From positions 394 through 50,984 of the forward strand of contig NZ_QZEY01000030.1 of NCBI RefSeq assembly GCF_003594875.1: DNA of 50,591 nt, read 5' to 3'. A model generated the notes under the pieces. The model was not told where the DNA came from and did no database searches. It saw nothing but the letters and a program-made list of their open reading frames with translations. Position numbers and translations under genes: made by a program. Source of the DNA: Bailinhaonella thermotolerans. Its GTDB lineage: Bacteria > Actinomycetota > Actinomycetes > Streptosporangiales > Streptosporangiaceae. Positions 16,024 to 24,079 of the stretch are shown here, one piece after another. Each line of letters begins with the position of its first letter. The first letter of the stretch is position 1.

Positions 16024-17219
16024 GCCGGCGCCCCCTCCGAGATGGGCAGGCGGGCCAGGACGCTGAACCCGCCCTGCTCGCGGGGCGCGGCCGAGAAGGT
16101 CCCGCCGAACAGGGCGACGCGCTCGCGCATCCCGGCCAGCCCGTGCCCGCCGTCCAGGCCGGTGTCCGCGGCCGGCTCGCCCGCGCCCTCGTTCTCGATC
16201 TCCAGGCGCACCTCGTCCCCGGCGTACGCCAGGCGGACCCGGGCGCGGGTGCGCCCGGCGTGCTTGACCACGTTCGTCAGCCCCTCCTGCACGATGCGGT
16301 ACGCCGACAGGTCCAGCCCGGGCGGCAGTTCCCTCGGCTCGCCCTCGACGGTCACGCTCACGTCCAGCCCGACGGCGCGCAGCCGCGCCACCAGGTCGTC
16401 CAGCCGCGCGAGACCCGGCCCCGGCTCCCCGCCGGGGGCGTCCTCCGCCCGCAGCGCGCCCAGCATCACCCGCAGCTCCTGCACGGCCTGGCGCCCGGCC
16501 TTCTCCACGTCGAGCAGGATGTCGCGCTCGCGCGGCCGCTCCTCGCCGAGCAGCCTGCGCACGCCGCCCGCCTGGAGCACCATCACGCTCACGCTGTGCG
16601 AGATCGTGTCGTGCAGCTCCCGCGCGATCCTGGCGCGCTCGGCCGCCACCGCCTCGCGGGCGCGGCGCTCGCGCTCGGCCTCCAGCCGGGCGTTGCGCTC
16701 GGCCAGCGCCAGGCCGCGGGTGGCGTGCGCGCGGAGGGCGACGCCGGTCCCCCAGGCCGCGCCGAACATCACGGTCAGGAAGATGACCTCTTCCAGGGGC
16801 AGCGGCCGGTGGTCGATCGCGCCGGAGTCGAACACCGCGATCGCCGCCCACGCCCAGGCCCCGCCCACCTTCCAGGGGCGCTCGGCGCCGGCCGTGTGGA
16901 ACACCACGAGCAGGCTCGCGAGCTGCCACACCGGGCAGCCCTCGTTGCCCTGGCGGTGCCAGAGGTACTGGGCGATCACCATGAGGACCAGCGTCAGCAC
17001 CGGGGCCCGCCGCCGCCAGAGCAGGATGCCGCCGGTGAGCACGGCCTGCGCGACCCACCAGAGCTGCGGGTTCTGGGCGGCGCCGTACGCCGTGGCGGTG
17101 GTGAACGCCTCCAGGACGCCCACGACGACCACGGCCAGGGCGAGCAACCGGTCCACGCGGGGGATCTCCCGGAACCGCCCCGCCGGCGGCGTCTCGTGGA
17201 TGCGCAAATGTCCTGACAT
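16020..17219 (-). CDS. NarL-family sensor histidine kinase
   Basis: 399 residues. About four to five membrane helices (about 25-160) are followed by a short coiled coil, the HisKA_3 box RARIARELHDTISHSVSVM, and an HATPase domain with IVQEGLTNVVKHAG and GGHGLAGMRERVALFGG. The G1 position reads IENEG, with Asn in place of the first Asp, a variant also met in working kinases of this family. ATG 17219 lies 9 bp after the stop of the kinase upstream. TAACCT on the minus strand sits 6 nt before it, so the gene could also be read as a leaderless internal transcript. It overlaps the regulator. Confidence 0.93.
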   Translation of the reverse strand: MSGHLRIHETPPAGRFREIPRVDRLLALAVVVVGVLEAFTTATAYGAAQNPQLWWVAQAVLTGGILLWRRRAPVLTLVLMVIAQYLWHRQGNEGCPVWQLASLLVVFHTAGAERPWKVGGAWAWAAIAVFDSGAIDHRPLPLEEVIFLTVMFGAAWGTGVALRAHATRGLALAERNARLEAERERRAREAVAAERARIARELHDTISHSVSVMVLQAGGVRRLLGEERPRERDILLDVEKAGRQAVQELRVMLGALRAEDAPGGEPGPGLARLDDLVARLRAVGLDVSVTVEGEPRELPPGLDLSAYRIVQEGLTNVVKHAGRTRARVRLAYAGDEVRLEIENEGAGEPAADTGLDGGHGLAGMRERVALFGGTFSAAPREQGGFSVLARLPISEGAPA

Positions 17220-17228
17220 GGGAGGAGG

Positions 17229-18434
17229 TTACCGAGCCCCGACGGGAAGCCGCGCGCTCACGCCGTACCCGCCCTCCGGGCGCGGCGCCGCCGACAAGGT
17301 GCCACCGAACAACGCGACCCGCTCCTTCATCCCGATCAGCCCGTGTCCCGGCTCCCCCGGCCCGCCCGGCTTCCCCGCCTCCCCCCGCGCCCCCGCGCGC
17401 CCGGCACGGCTCCCGCGCGGGCCGTCGTCGGTGACGTCCACACTCACCTCGTGGTTGCGGAACCGGATCCGGACCAGGGCGCGCGTGGGCCCGGCGTGCT
17501 TGAGCGTGTTCGTCAGCGCCTCCTGCACGATCCGGTACAACGACAGGTCCAGCCCCGGCGGCAGCCGCGCGGGCTCCCCCTCCAGCTCGACCGCGACGTC
17601 CAGCCCGGCCGCGCGCACCTGCTCGATCAGGTCGTCCAGCCGCGACAGCCCCGGCTGCGGCGACAGCGGGTCGTCGTCGGGCCCGGCGCGGAGCAGGCCG
17701 AGCATCCGGCGCAGCTCCTCCACCGCCGAGCGCCCCGTCTCCTCCACCGACACCAGCGTCTGCCGCTCGCGGACCTGGTCCTCGCGCAGCATCAGCCGCA
17801 CGCCGCCGATCTGCACCACCATGACGCTGACGCTGTGCGCGATGATGTCGTGCAGCTCGCGGGCCAGCCGCGCCCGCTCCTCCAGCACGGCCTCCATCGC
17901 GCGCAGCTCGCTCCGCGCCGCGACGAGCCTGCTCTGCGCGTCGGCGTCCACCGCCCGCTCCAGATACCGCCGCACCACGTGACCCGCCACCCCCGCCAAA
18001 GTGATCATGAAGAGGGCGATCGCCACGTCACCCACGACGCTCTCCCGCGCCGCCATGTCCGTGATCATCAGTACGAGGTGGCCCGCCGCCACCGCGTACG
18101 AGGCCACGACCCGCCGGTCACGCGGCGGCAGCTCGCTGGTCACCGTGAAGAACAGCAGCAACATCGCGTAGAACTGCCAGGCCGCCGCGTCGAGCCCGGG
18201 CACGGTCAGCTCCAGCGCCAGGCTCATCGCCGCGTAGACGAGGTACACCCCGAACGGGGCGCCGCGCCGTACCAGCACGAGAAGCGCGGTCGCCACGGCC
18301 GCCGCCACCATCCACGACCACCCCGGCCGGGGTGGGCCCAGGTCGGTGACGGTGAGCTCCTCGGCGATCGCGAACACGCCGACGGCGATCGCCACGAGGA
18401 GGTCGGCGAGGGCGGGCGGGCGGCGGGAGCTCAT
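17229..18434 (-). CDS. NarL-family sensor histidine kinase, first gene of the operon
   Basis: 401 residues. Membrane helices (about 10-155) are followed by the intact HisKA_3 box RARLARELHDIIAHSVSVM and an HATPase domain with IVQEALTNTLKHAG, VTDDG and GHGLIGMKERVALFGG. A Gly/Arg/Ala-rich loop is inserted between the G1 and G2 boxes. The helix region has no recognisable ligand domain, so the stimulus is probably membrane-borne (inference). ATG 18434 has TAGCCT exactly 6 nt upstream and no ribosome site, indicating a leaderless start. An 18-bp palindrome lies just upstream of that -10. Confidence 0.93.
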   Translation of the reverse strand: MSSRRPPALADLLVAIAVGVFAIAEELTVTDLGPPRPGWSWMVAAAVATALLVLVRRGAPFGVYLVYAAMSLALELTVPGLDAAAWQFYAMLLLFFTVTSELPPRDRRVVASYAVAAGHLVLMITDMAARESVVGDVAIALFMITLAGVAGHVVRRYLERAVDADAQSRLVAARSELRAMEAVLEERARLARELHDIIAHSVSVMVVQIGGVRLMLREDQVRERQTLVSVEETGRSAVEELRRMLGLLRAGPDDDPLSPQPGLSRLDDLIEQVRAAGLDVAVELEGEPARLPPGLDLSLYRIVQEALTNTLKHAGPTRALVRIRFRNHEVSVDVTDDGPRGSRAGRAGARGEAGKPGGPGEPGHGLIGMKERVALFGGTLSAAPRPEGGYGVSARLPVGAR

Positions 18435-18459
18435 GCCCGCAGGCTAGAACGCGGGCCTC

Positions 18460-18477
18460 GCGGCGGACGTCCGCCGC
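18460..18477. promoter_or_regulatory. 18-bp perfect palindrome at the kinase operon promoter
   Basis: GCGGCGGACGTCCGCCGC is its own reverse complement. It lies about 14-31 bp upstream of the leaderless -10 (AGGCTA, 18441-18446, read as TAGCCT on the minus strand) of the three-kinase operon, i.e. over the -35 position, which itself has no good hexamer. This is where an activator-type NarL/LuxR dimer would be expected, so autoregulation by the operon's response regulator is plausible. GC-rich palindromes can arise by chance, so this needs testing. Confidence 0.55.
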
Positions 18478-18578
18478 AGGTCGGATTCCGCCCCGGCCCG
18501 ATGTCCCCCGGCGGGCTGACGCGACCGCCGCGCGGTCACGCCCGTCGCCCGCTGTCACCTTCCGACTCCGGATATCGC

Positions 18579-18606
18579 TTGACATGGCGGGCTGCGCTGG
18601 GAGGCT
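18579..18606 (+). promoter_or_regulatory. Promoter of the pseudo-protease/Ser-Thr kinase operon
   Basis: TTGACA (18579-18584), a consensus -35, is followed 16 bp later by GAGGCT (18601-18606), close to the TAGGCT-like -10 common in actinomycetes. The leader then runs about 35 nt to ATG 18644 with GGAGG at 18634-18638. Confidence 0.6.
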
Positions 18607-18643
18607 TGGTTTACCCTCCTCCCGGGCATCCTCGGAGGCGACC

Positions 18644-20377
18644 ATGCCCCAGCACCTCCGCGGCGGGACCGCACGCGGCCCTCGCGCCGCCGCCGCGCTG
18701 GTCCTGGCCGGCGGCCTGACCGCGGTCGCCGCCCCCGTGGCGCTCGCGCACCCCCATCCGAGCGGGTCCACCGACCGCGTGACGCCCGCCGCCGTGCGCG
18801 TGGAGGCCTCCTCGCGGGTGCGGATCACGCTCCTGGACGACCGGGGGCAGATCAAGCACTTCTCCCGGACCTACACCGTGCCCGTGGCCTCGGGCAGCGG
18901 GTTCACCGTCACCCCGGACGGGGTGGTGGTGACCGCGACCGGCGTGGTCCAGCCGTCGCGCGACCCGCGCGTGCTCGCCGCGAACAAGGTGTTCGCCGAG
19001 TACTTCAAGGTGCGAATCCCCGAGGACTTCTCGCAGCACACCGTGGCGAACGACGACCTGGCCGGGCGGCTGAAGGCGTGCTACCCGCCGCAGACCGCGA
19101 GCTCCACCTGCGTCACCGAGGTCACGCCGGTCGTCACGGTCTTCCCGCACTCCGACCCGCCCGCCGCCGAGGGGCTGCCCGCCGAGATCGTGCGCGCCGG
19201 GTCCGCGCCCGGGGAGCCCGCCGTGCTGCGGGTGACCAAGGGCGCCGAGAAGGCGAACCTGCCGACCGCGCCGCTGGCGGAGACGCTGGGCAGCCGCATC
19301 GAGTCGGTCAACGTCATGGCCTTCCCCGGGCGGCCCGGCCCGAAGGCCCCGCTCAAGGTCGAGACCGCCCACCTGGACCCGCCGGGGAGCCAGACGTTCA
19401 AGGCGGCCGAGCGCGACAAGCTGACCCGGCTGCTCGACGCGGGCGCGGCCGGCGCGGCGGTGATCGACAACGGCAAGAGCGACGTCGTGGGCCTGATCCA
19501 CGGCGGCGGGGGCGGCCAGATCCTGGCCACCTCGGTCGAGGACATCCGCACCGCGCTCACCGCCGCCGGGGCGCCGCCCCGGCGCGGGCCGGTGGACGTG
19601 CTGTACGAGAACGCGCTCGCCCACTACCACAACCGGTTCTACGCGAACTCGGTCCCGGTGCTCCAGCAGGTCCTGCGCCAGCGGCCGGACCACGCGGTGG
19701 CCGCCGAGCACCTGCGCACGGCCCTCGCCCGGCGCGGGACGGCGCAGGACGCGGGCAAGGCGGTCAAGCGCGGCACCCCGGAGGACCGGTCGGGCGGGCT
19801 CGGGCCGTGGCTGTGGCCCGCCGTGGGCGCGCTCGCGGTGGTCGCGCTGGCGGTGGCCGTGCCGGCGCTGATGCGCAGGCGGCGGCCCGCCGAGGCCGCC
19901 GCGTCGTCCCCGGGCTCCCCCGTGTCCCCGGCCTCCGGCGCCCCGCCGCCCGCGCAGCCCTCTCCGCCCTCTCCGCCATCGCCGTACGAGCCGTCGCGGC
20001 CGTCCCCCGACGAGGAGCGGACCACCCTCGTCCCCCGCCACGCCGTGGCCTCGCCCGGCTCCGACCCCGGATACGGCGGCGGGCGCTCGTCCGACCCCGG
20101 ATACGGCGGCGGGCGCTCGTCCGGCCCCGGCCCGCGCCCCGGTTCCTCGTCCGGCCCCGGCCCGCCGTACGGGTCCCCGTCCGATCCGGGCCCGCCGTAC
20201 GGCGCGGGCGGGGTGAGCGGGGCGCGGCATCCCTCGGATCCGGGCGGGACGTCGCCGAGGCCCGCGGCGGGCGGCGACGGCGCCCGGCCGCACCAGCGCT
20301 TCTGCACCCAGTGCGGCATGCGGCTGGGCCAGGCCCACCAGTTCTGCGCCTTCTGCGGCCACCCGGCGGACCAATGA
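18644..20377 (+). CDS. Membrane-anchored pseudo-trypsin with TPR-like region and C-terminal zinc ribbon
   Basis: 577 residues from ATG 18644 (GGAGG 5 nt upstream). A signal peptide (about 1-36, ending ALAHPHP) leads to a trypsin-like outer domain: SGSGFTVTPDGVVVTATGVV aligns with the usual GSGFxxxxxGxxxTxxHV block but has Gly where the catalytic His should be, and GAAGAAVID replaces GNSGGPV, losing the Ser. C146/C156 may form a disulfide. Residues about 317-365 look TPR-like, a helix follows (389-410), then a long Pro/Ser/Gly cytosolic tail with a TTLVPR segment, and finally CTQCGMRL...FCAFCGHP, a four-Cys zinc ribbon. Its stop overlaps the Ser/Thr kinase start, so it is likely a sensor, scaffold or substrate of that kinase. 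Confidence 0.85.
   Translation: MPQHLRGGTARGPRAAAALVLAGGLTAVAAPVALAHPHPSGSTDRVTPAAVRVEASSRVRITLLDDRGQIKHFSRTYTVPVASGSGFTVTPDGVVVTATGVVQPSRDPRVLAANKVFAEYFKVRIPEDFSQHTVANDDLAGRLKACYPPQTASSTCVTEVTPVVTVFPHSDPPAAEGLPAEIVRAGSAPGEPAVLRVTKGAEKANLPTAPLAETLGSRIESVNVMAFPGRPGPKAPLKVETAHLDPPGSQTFKAAERDKLTRLLDAGAAGAAVIDNGKSDVVGLIHGGGGGQILATSVEDIRTALTAAGAPPRRGPVDVLYENALAHYHNRFYANSVPVLQQVLRQRPDHAVAAEHLRTALARRGTAQDAGKAVKRGTPEDRSGGLGPWLWPAVGALAVVALAVAVPALMRRRRPAEAAASSPGSPVSPASGAPPPAQPSPPSPPSPYEPSRPSPDEERTTLVPRHAVASPGSDPGYGGGRSSDPGYGGGRSSGPGPRPGSSSGPGPPYGSPSDPGPPYGAGGVSGARHPSDPGGTSPRPAAGGDGARPHQRFCTQCGMRLGQAHQFCAFCGHPADQ
20061..20120. repeat. 30-bp perfect tandem duplication
   Basis: Bases 20061-20090 and 20091-20120 are identical and encode two copies of a ten-residue S-D-P-G-Y-G-G-G-R-S unit in the cytosolic tail of the pseudo-protease. 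A third, degenerate unit follows. The tyrosines and serines lie in flexible sequence. Confidence 0.85.
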
Positions 20378-21984
20378 GCGAACTCTTCGGCAAGTCCCTG
20401 ATCGGCACGCGGGTGGGCGACTACCTGGTGCAGGACCTCGTGGGCCAGGGCGGCATGAGCATGGTCTTCCGGGCCCGGGACGAGCGCCTGGGCCGGCAGG
20501 TCGCGCTCAAGGTGCTCGCCCCCCAGCTCGCCCTCGACACGCGCTTCCGGCAGCGGTTCGTGCGCGAGTCCCGCACCGTCGCGGGCATCGACCACCCCAA
20601 CATCATCCCGATCTTCGAGGCGGGCGAGGCCGACGGCCTGCTGTTCATCGCCATGCGCTACGTCGAGGGGCGCGACCTGCGCGGCCTCCTCGACCACGAG
20701 GGCCCGCCGCCGGTGGCCCGCGCCAACCGCCTCCTGTCCCAGGTGGCCTCCGCCCTGGACTCCGCCCACCAGCAGGGCCTGGTCCACCGCGACGTGAAGC
20801 CCGCCAACATCCTCATCGCCGGCGGCGCGGGGACGGGCGAGCCCGAGCACGTCTACCTGACCGACTTCGGCCTCACCAAGAGCACGTACTCCCTGGCCGG
20901 GCTGACCAGCCAGGGCCAGTTCCTCGGCACCCCGCGCTACGTCGCCCCCGAGCAGATCACCGGCCAGCCCGTGGACGGCCGCTCCGACCTGTACGCCCTG
21001 GGCTGCGTCGCCTACGAGGTCCTGACCGGGGTGCCGCCGTTCCAGCGCGACAGCGAGCTGGCCCTGCTCTACGCCCACGTCAGCGACGACCCGGCCCCGG
21101 TCACCTCGCACCGCCCCGACCTGCCCCCGTCCGTGGACCTGGTCATGGCCCGCGCCCTGGCCAAGTCCCCGGTCGAGAGGTACGGCACCTGCCGCGAGTT
21201 CGTCGCCGCCCTGCGCGACGCCATCAGCGGCGAGGACTTCACGGGCCTCGCGGCGTACCGCCCGGCCGGGCACCCGGTCGACACCCGGCCGCCGCTGGGC
21301 TCCTCCACCCACCCCTCCCACCCCCGCGCGCCGTCCGCGCCCGCCCCCCGCCCCGCGGCCCGGATACGGCTGACGCGGGGCCGGCTGGCCGGGGTGGCGT
21401 TCGCCGTGCTCGCCGTGATCGCCCTGGGCGTGGCCTTCCTGACGCTCCGCGGCGGCGGCGGGAACGTGTGGAAGAAGTACCCCTCGACGGTCGCGGCCCC
21501 CTTCACGTTCAGCTACCCCGGCGGCTGGGAGGCGCGGACCCACGCCGACCTCTTCGCGGTCGCCTCCCCGGCCGCCGAGGAGTTCGAGCGACTCTTCACC
21601 ACGCCGATCGCCGGGGACTGGACCTCGGTCAACGGGCTGATCTCGCAGGAGCCCGCCCGGGCGCAGGGCGTCTACACGGGTGTCAGCGACTCCCTCAACC
21701 TCTCCGACTCCTCCGAGAACCTGCAGGAGAGCCTGAAGTCCCTCATGCCCGGCGAGGTCGGCTACGCCGGCGCGCCCGTCCCGGTCACGGTGGGCGGCCA
21801 CCCCGCCTTCCGCATCGACGGCGTGGTCAGCGACCCCAAGGCCGGGGGCCGGCTGGACTTCTTCGCCTACGTGGTCCAGCGGCCCGGGGCCCCGGCGGCC
21901 TTCCTCACCTTCTTCTGCGCCCCCGCCTCCTGCGACCGGCCGCTGTTCGACCGCATGATCTCCGGGGCCGTCATCGGCCAGTGA
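20374..21984 (+). CDS. Receptor-type serine/threonine protein kinase (PknB-like) with extracellular sensor
   Basis: 536 residues. The Hanks kinase is complete: Gly-loop VGQGGMSMVF, K46, HRDVKPAN (D140, N145), DFG (D164), activation segment with GTPRYVAPEQ, and SDLYALGCVAYEVLTG. A Pro/Ser juxtamembrane linker (about 295-330), one membrane helix (338-358), and a 175-residue outer domain follow. The outer domain (FTFSYPGGWEARTHADLF ... FFCAPASCDRPLFDRMI) has a C-x4-C pair and is not PASTA; it resembles the single-domain, lipoprotein-like C-termini of some actinobacterial kinases. ATG overlaps the preceding stop (ATGA), so the pseudo-protease and kinase are made together. The stimulus is unknown. 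Confidence 0.95.
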   Translation: MSELFGKSLIGTRVGDYLVQDLVGQGGMSMVFRARDERLGRQVALKVLAPQLALDTRFRQRFVRESRTVAGIDHPNIIPIFEAGEADGLLFIAMRYVEGRDLRGLLDHEGPPPVARANRLLSQVASALDSAHQQGLVHRDVKPANILIAGGAGTGEPEHVYLTDFGLTKSTYSLAGLTSQGQFLGTPRYVAPEQITGQPVDGRSDLYALGCVAYEVLTGVPPFQRDSELALLYAHVSDDPAPVTSHRPDLPPSVDLVMARALAKSPVERYGTCREFVAALRDAISGEDFTGLAAYRPAGHPVDTRPPLGSSTHPSHPRAPSAPAPRPAARIRLTRGRLAGVAFAVLAVIALGVAFLTLRGGGGNVWKKYPSTVAAPFTFSYPGGWEARTHADLFAVASPAAEEFERLFTTPIAGDWTSVNGLISQEPARAQGVYTGVSDSLNLSDSSENLQESLKSLMPGEVGYAGAPVPVTVGGHPAFRIDGVVSDPKAGGRLDFFAYVVQRPGAPAAFLTFFCAPASCDRPLFDRMISGAVIGQ

Positions 21985-22009
21985 GCCGGGCGGCCCGCCG
22001 TACGACTTG

Positions 22010-22038
22010 TAGACAAGCGTTTGCTTGGGTCGTAGGGT
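22010..22038 (+). promoter_or_regulatory. hyuA/hyuB promoter with CAAGC-N4-GCTTG operator (site A)
   Basis: TAGACA (22010-22015) and TAGGGT (22033-22038) are 17 bp apart, and TAGGGT ends 7 nt before GTG 22046. CAAGCGTTTGCTTG (22014-22027), a dyad with perfect 5-bp arms, fills the spacer. The same dyad occurs at 31742-31757 and, with one change, at 33495-33510. TetR-type repressors often bind such sites. Position and sequence are seen; the repressor is not in the window. Confidence 0.75.
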
Positions 22039-22045
22039 GCGGGCT

Positions 22046-24079
22046 GTGCATGAGTACGCGCTCGGGGTGGACGTCGGGGGGACCTTCACGGACGTGGTGC
22101 TGTCCGGGGGGAACGGGGTGGCCGCCGTGGCGAAGGTGCTGAGCACGCACCACGACCCGGCCGAGGGCGTCCTCGACGGGGTGCGGCGGGTGCTCGCGGC
22201 CGCCTCGGCCGCCCCCGGGGAGGTCGGCCGCGTGGTGCACGCGACGACGCTGGCCACCAACGCGGTGCTGGAACGGCGGGGCGTCCGCGTCGCGTTCGTG
22301 ACGACCCTCGGGTTCGGGGACCTGCTGCCGCTCGGCAGGTACGCCCGGGTCGAGGAGGACCGGTACGACCTGCGGTTCGACCCGCCCGCGCCGCCCGTCG
22401 CGCGCGAGGACTGCTTCGAGGTCCCCGAGCGGGTGGACGCCTCCGGGCGGGTCCTGCGGGCGGTGGACCCCGACGACGTGAGGCGGATCGCCCGCGAGAT
22501 CGCGGCGCGGGGGGTCGAGGCCGTGGCCGTCTGCCTGCTGCACGCGTACGCGAACCCGGCGCACGAGACCGTGGTGGCGCGGGTCCTGCGCGAGGAACTC
22601 GGGCCCGAGGTGACCGTCGTGACCGGCTCGGACGTCTGGCCGGAGGTCCGGGAGTACGAACGGGCCACCACGACCCTGATGTCGGCGTACGTCGGGCCGG
22701 TGATGGAGGCGTACCTCGGGGGGCTGTCGGCGCGGCTGCGGGCGGTGGGGATCACGCCCCGGGTCCAGGTCATGGAGTCGGGCGGCGGGGTGATGTCGGC
22801 GGAGCTGGCGGGGCGGCGCGCGGTGGCCACGATCGAGTCCGGCCCGGCCGCCGGGGCGCTGGCCGCCGCGGAGGCGGGGCGGCAGGCCGGGTTCGCCGAC
22901 GTGATCTCGTTCGACATGGGCGGGACCACCGCGAAGGTGTGCGTGATCCAGGGCGGGCGGCCGCGGATCACCCACGAGTTCCACGTCGGCGGCAAGGGGA
23001 GCTTCGGCGGGCGCCGGGCCGGGACGGGCGTGCCGATCAAGACCCCGGCGATCGACCTGGCCGAGGTGGGCGCCGGCGGCGGCAGCGTCGCCTGGGTGGA
23101 CGACGGCGGGACGCTCAAGGTCGGCCCGCGCAGCGCCGGGTCCTCCCCCGGCCCCGCCTGCTACGGTCTGGGCGGCGGCGAGCCCACCGTCACCGACGCG
23201 AACCTCGTGCTCGGCTACCTGGCCGAGGAGGGGTTCGCCGGGGGGTCGATGCGGCTGGACCGGCTGCTCGCGGAGAAGGCCGTCGATCGCCTGGCCGCGC
23301 CGCTGGGCGTGGGACGGGAGGACGCGGCCCACGCCGTGCACGAGATCGCGAACGCGGCGATGGGGTCGGCGGTGCACGTCGTGACCGTGCAGCGGGGGAT
23401 CGATCCGCGCGGGTTCGCGATGGTGGCGTTCGGCGGGGCCGGGCCGGCGCACGCGGCGCGCGTGGCGGAGCGGTTCGGGATCGGGACGGTGATCGTGCCG
23501 CCGTCGTGCGGGGTGGGGTCCGCCGTGGGACTGCTGGCCACGGACCTGTCCACCGACCGCGTGCGGACCCGGCCCTCGGCCGAGCCCGACCCGGCGGTCT
23601 TCGAGGAGCTGGCGGCGGAGGGCGCGGCCGACCTGGAGGCGCCGCCGTCCGAGGCGATCGTCGAGCGGTCGCTGGACCTGCGGTTCCGGGGCCAGGCGCA
23701 CGAGATCACCGTGCCGTACGGCGAGGGGCCCGGGGAGGACTTCCGCGAGGAGTTCTTCCGGCTCTACGAGCAGGTGTACGGCATCCGCCAGCGCGGGCCG
23801 ACCGAGGTGGTGAGCTACCGCGTGCGGGTGACGCGCCCCGTGGACAAGCCCCCGCAGAAGGCTCCGGCCTCGGCGGCTCCGGGCCCCCCGGGACGCCGCC
23901 GCGCCTGGTTCCCCGAGACCGGCGGGCACACCGAGGTCCCCGTGCACCGCCGGGCCGGGCTCGGCCGCGTCACGGGGCCCGCGATCGTCGCCGACGCCGA
24001 GTCCACGATCGTCGTGCCGCCCGGCTGGGACGCCGCCGCGGACGAGAACGGCAACGTCGTCCTCGCGAGGCGCGCGTGA
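22046..24079 (+). CDS. Hydantoinase/oxoprolinase subunit A (HyuA/AcxA-like)
   Basis: About 677 residues from GTG 22046, chosen because a leaderless -10 lies 7 nt upstream. The ASKHA-type ATP-binding signatures are present twice: VDVGGTFTDVV at the N-terminus and SFDMGGTTAKVCVI in the second half, plus the family stretch VMESGGGVMSAELA and the C-terminal GPAIVADAESTIVVPPGW. The family covers ATP-dependent hydantoin or 5-oxoproline hydrolysis and acetone or acetophenone carboxylation, always with a B subunit. Sequence alone does not settle which. It overlaps the B subunit by GTGA and is probably derepressed through the dyad at its promoter. Confidence 0.93.
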   Translation: MHEYALGVDVGGTFTDVVLSGGNGVAAVAKVLSTHHDPAEGVLDGVRRVLAAASAAPGEVGRVVHATTLATNAVLERRGVRVAFVTTLGFGDLLPLGRYARVEEDRYDLRFDPPAPPVAREDCFEVPERVDASGRVLRAVDPDDVRRIAREIAARGVEAVAVCLLHAYANPAHETVVARVLREELGPEVTVVTGSDVWPEVREYERATTTLMSAYVGPVMEAYLGGLSARLRAVGITPRVQVMESGGGVMSAELAGRRAVATIESGPAAGALAAAEAGRQAGFADVISFDMGGTTAKVCVIQGGRPRITHEFHVGGKGSFGGRRAGTGVPIKTPAIDLAEVGAGGGSVAWVDDGGTLKVGPRSAGSSPGPACYGLGGGEPTVTDANLVLGYLAEEGFAGGSMRLDRLLAEKAVDRLAAPLGVGREDAAHAVHEIANAAMGSAVHVVTVQRGIDPRGFAMVAFGGAGPAHAARVAERFGIGTVIVPPSCGVGSAVGLLATDLSTDRVRTRPSAEPDPAVFEELAAEGAADLEAPPSEAIVERSLDLRFRGQAHEITVPYGEGPGEDFREEFFRLYEQVYGIRQRGPTEVVSYRVRVTRPVDKPPQKAPASAAPGPPGRRRAWFPETGGHTEVPVHRRAGLGRVTGPAIVADAESTIVVPPGWDAAADENGNVVLARRA

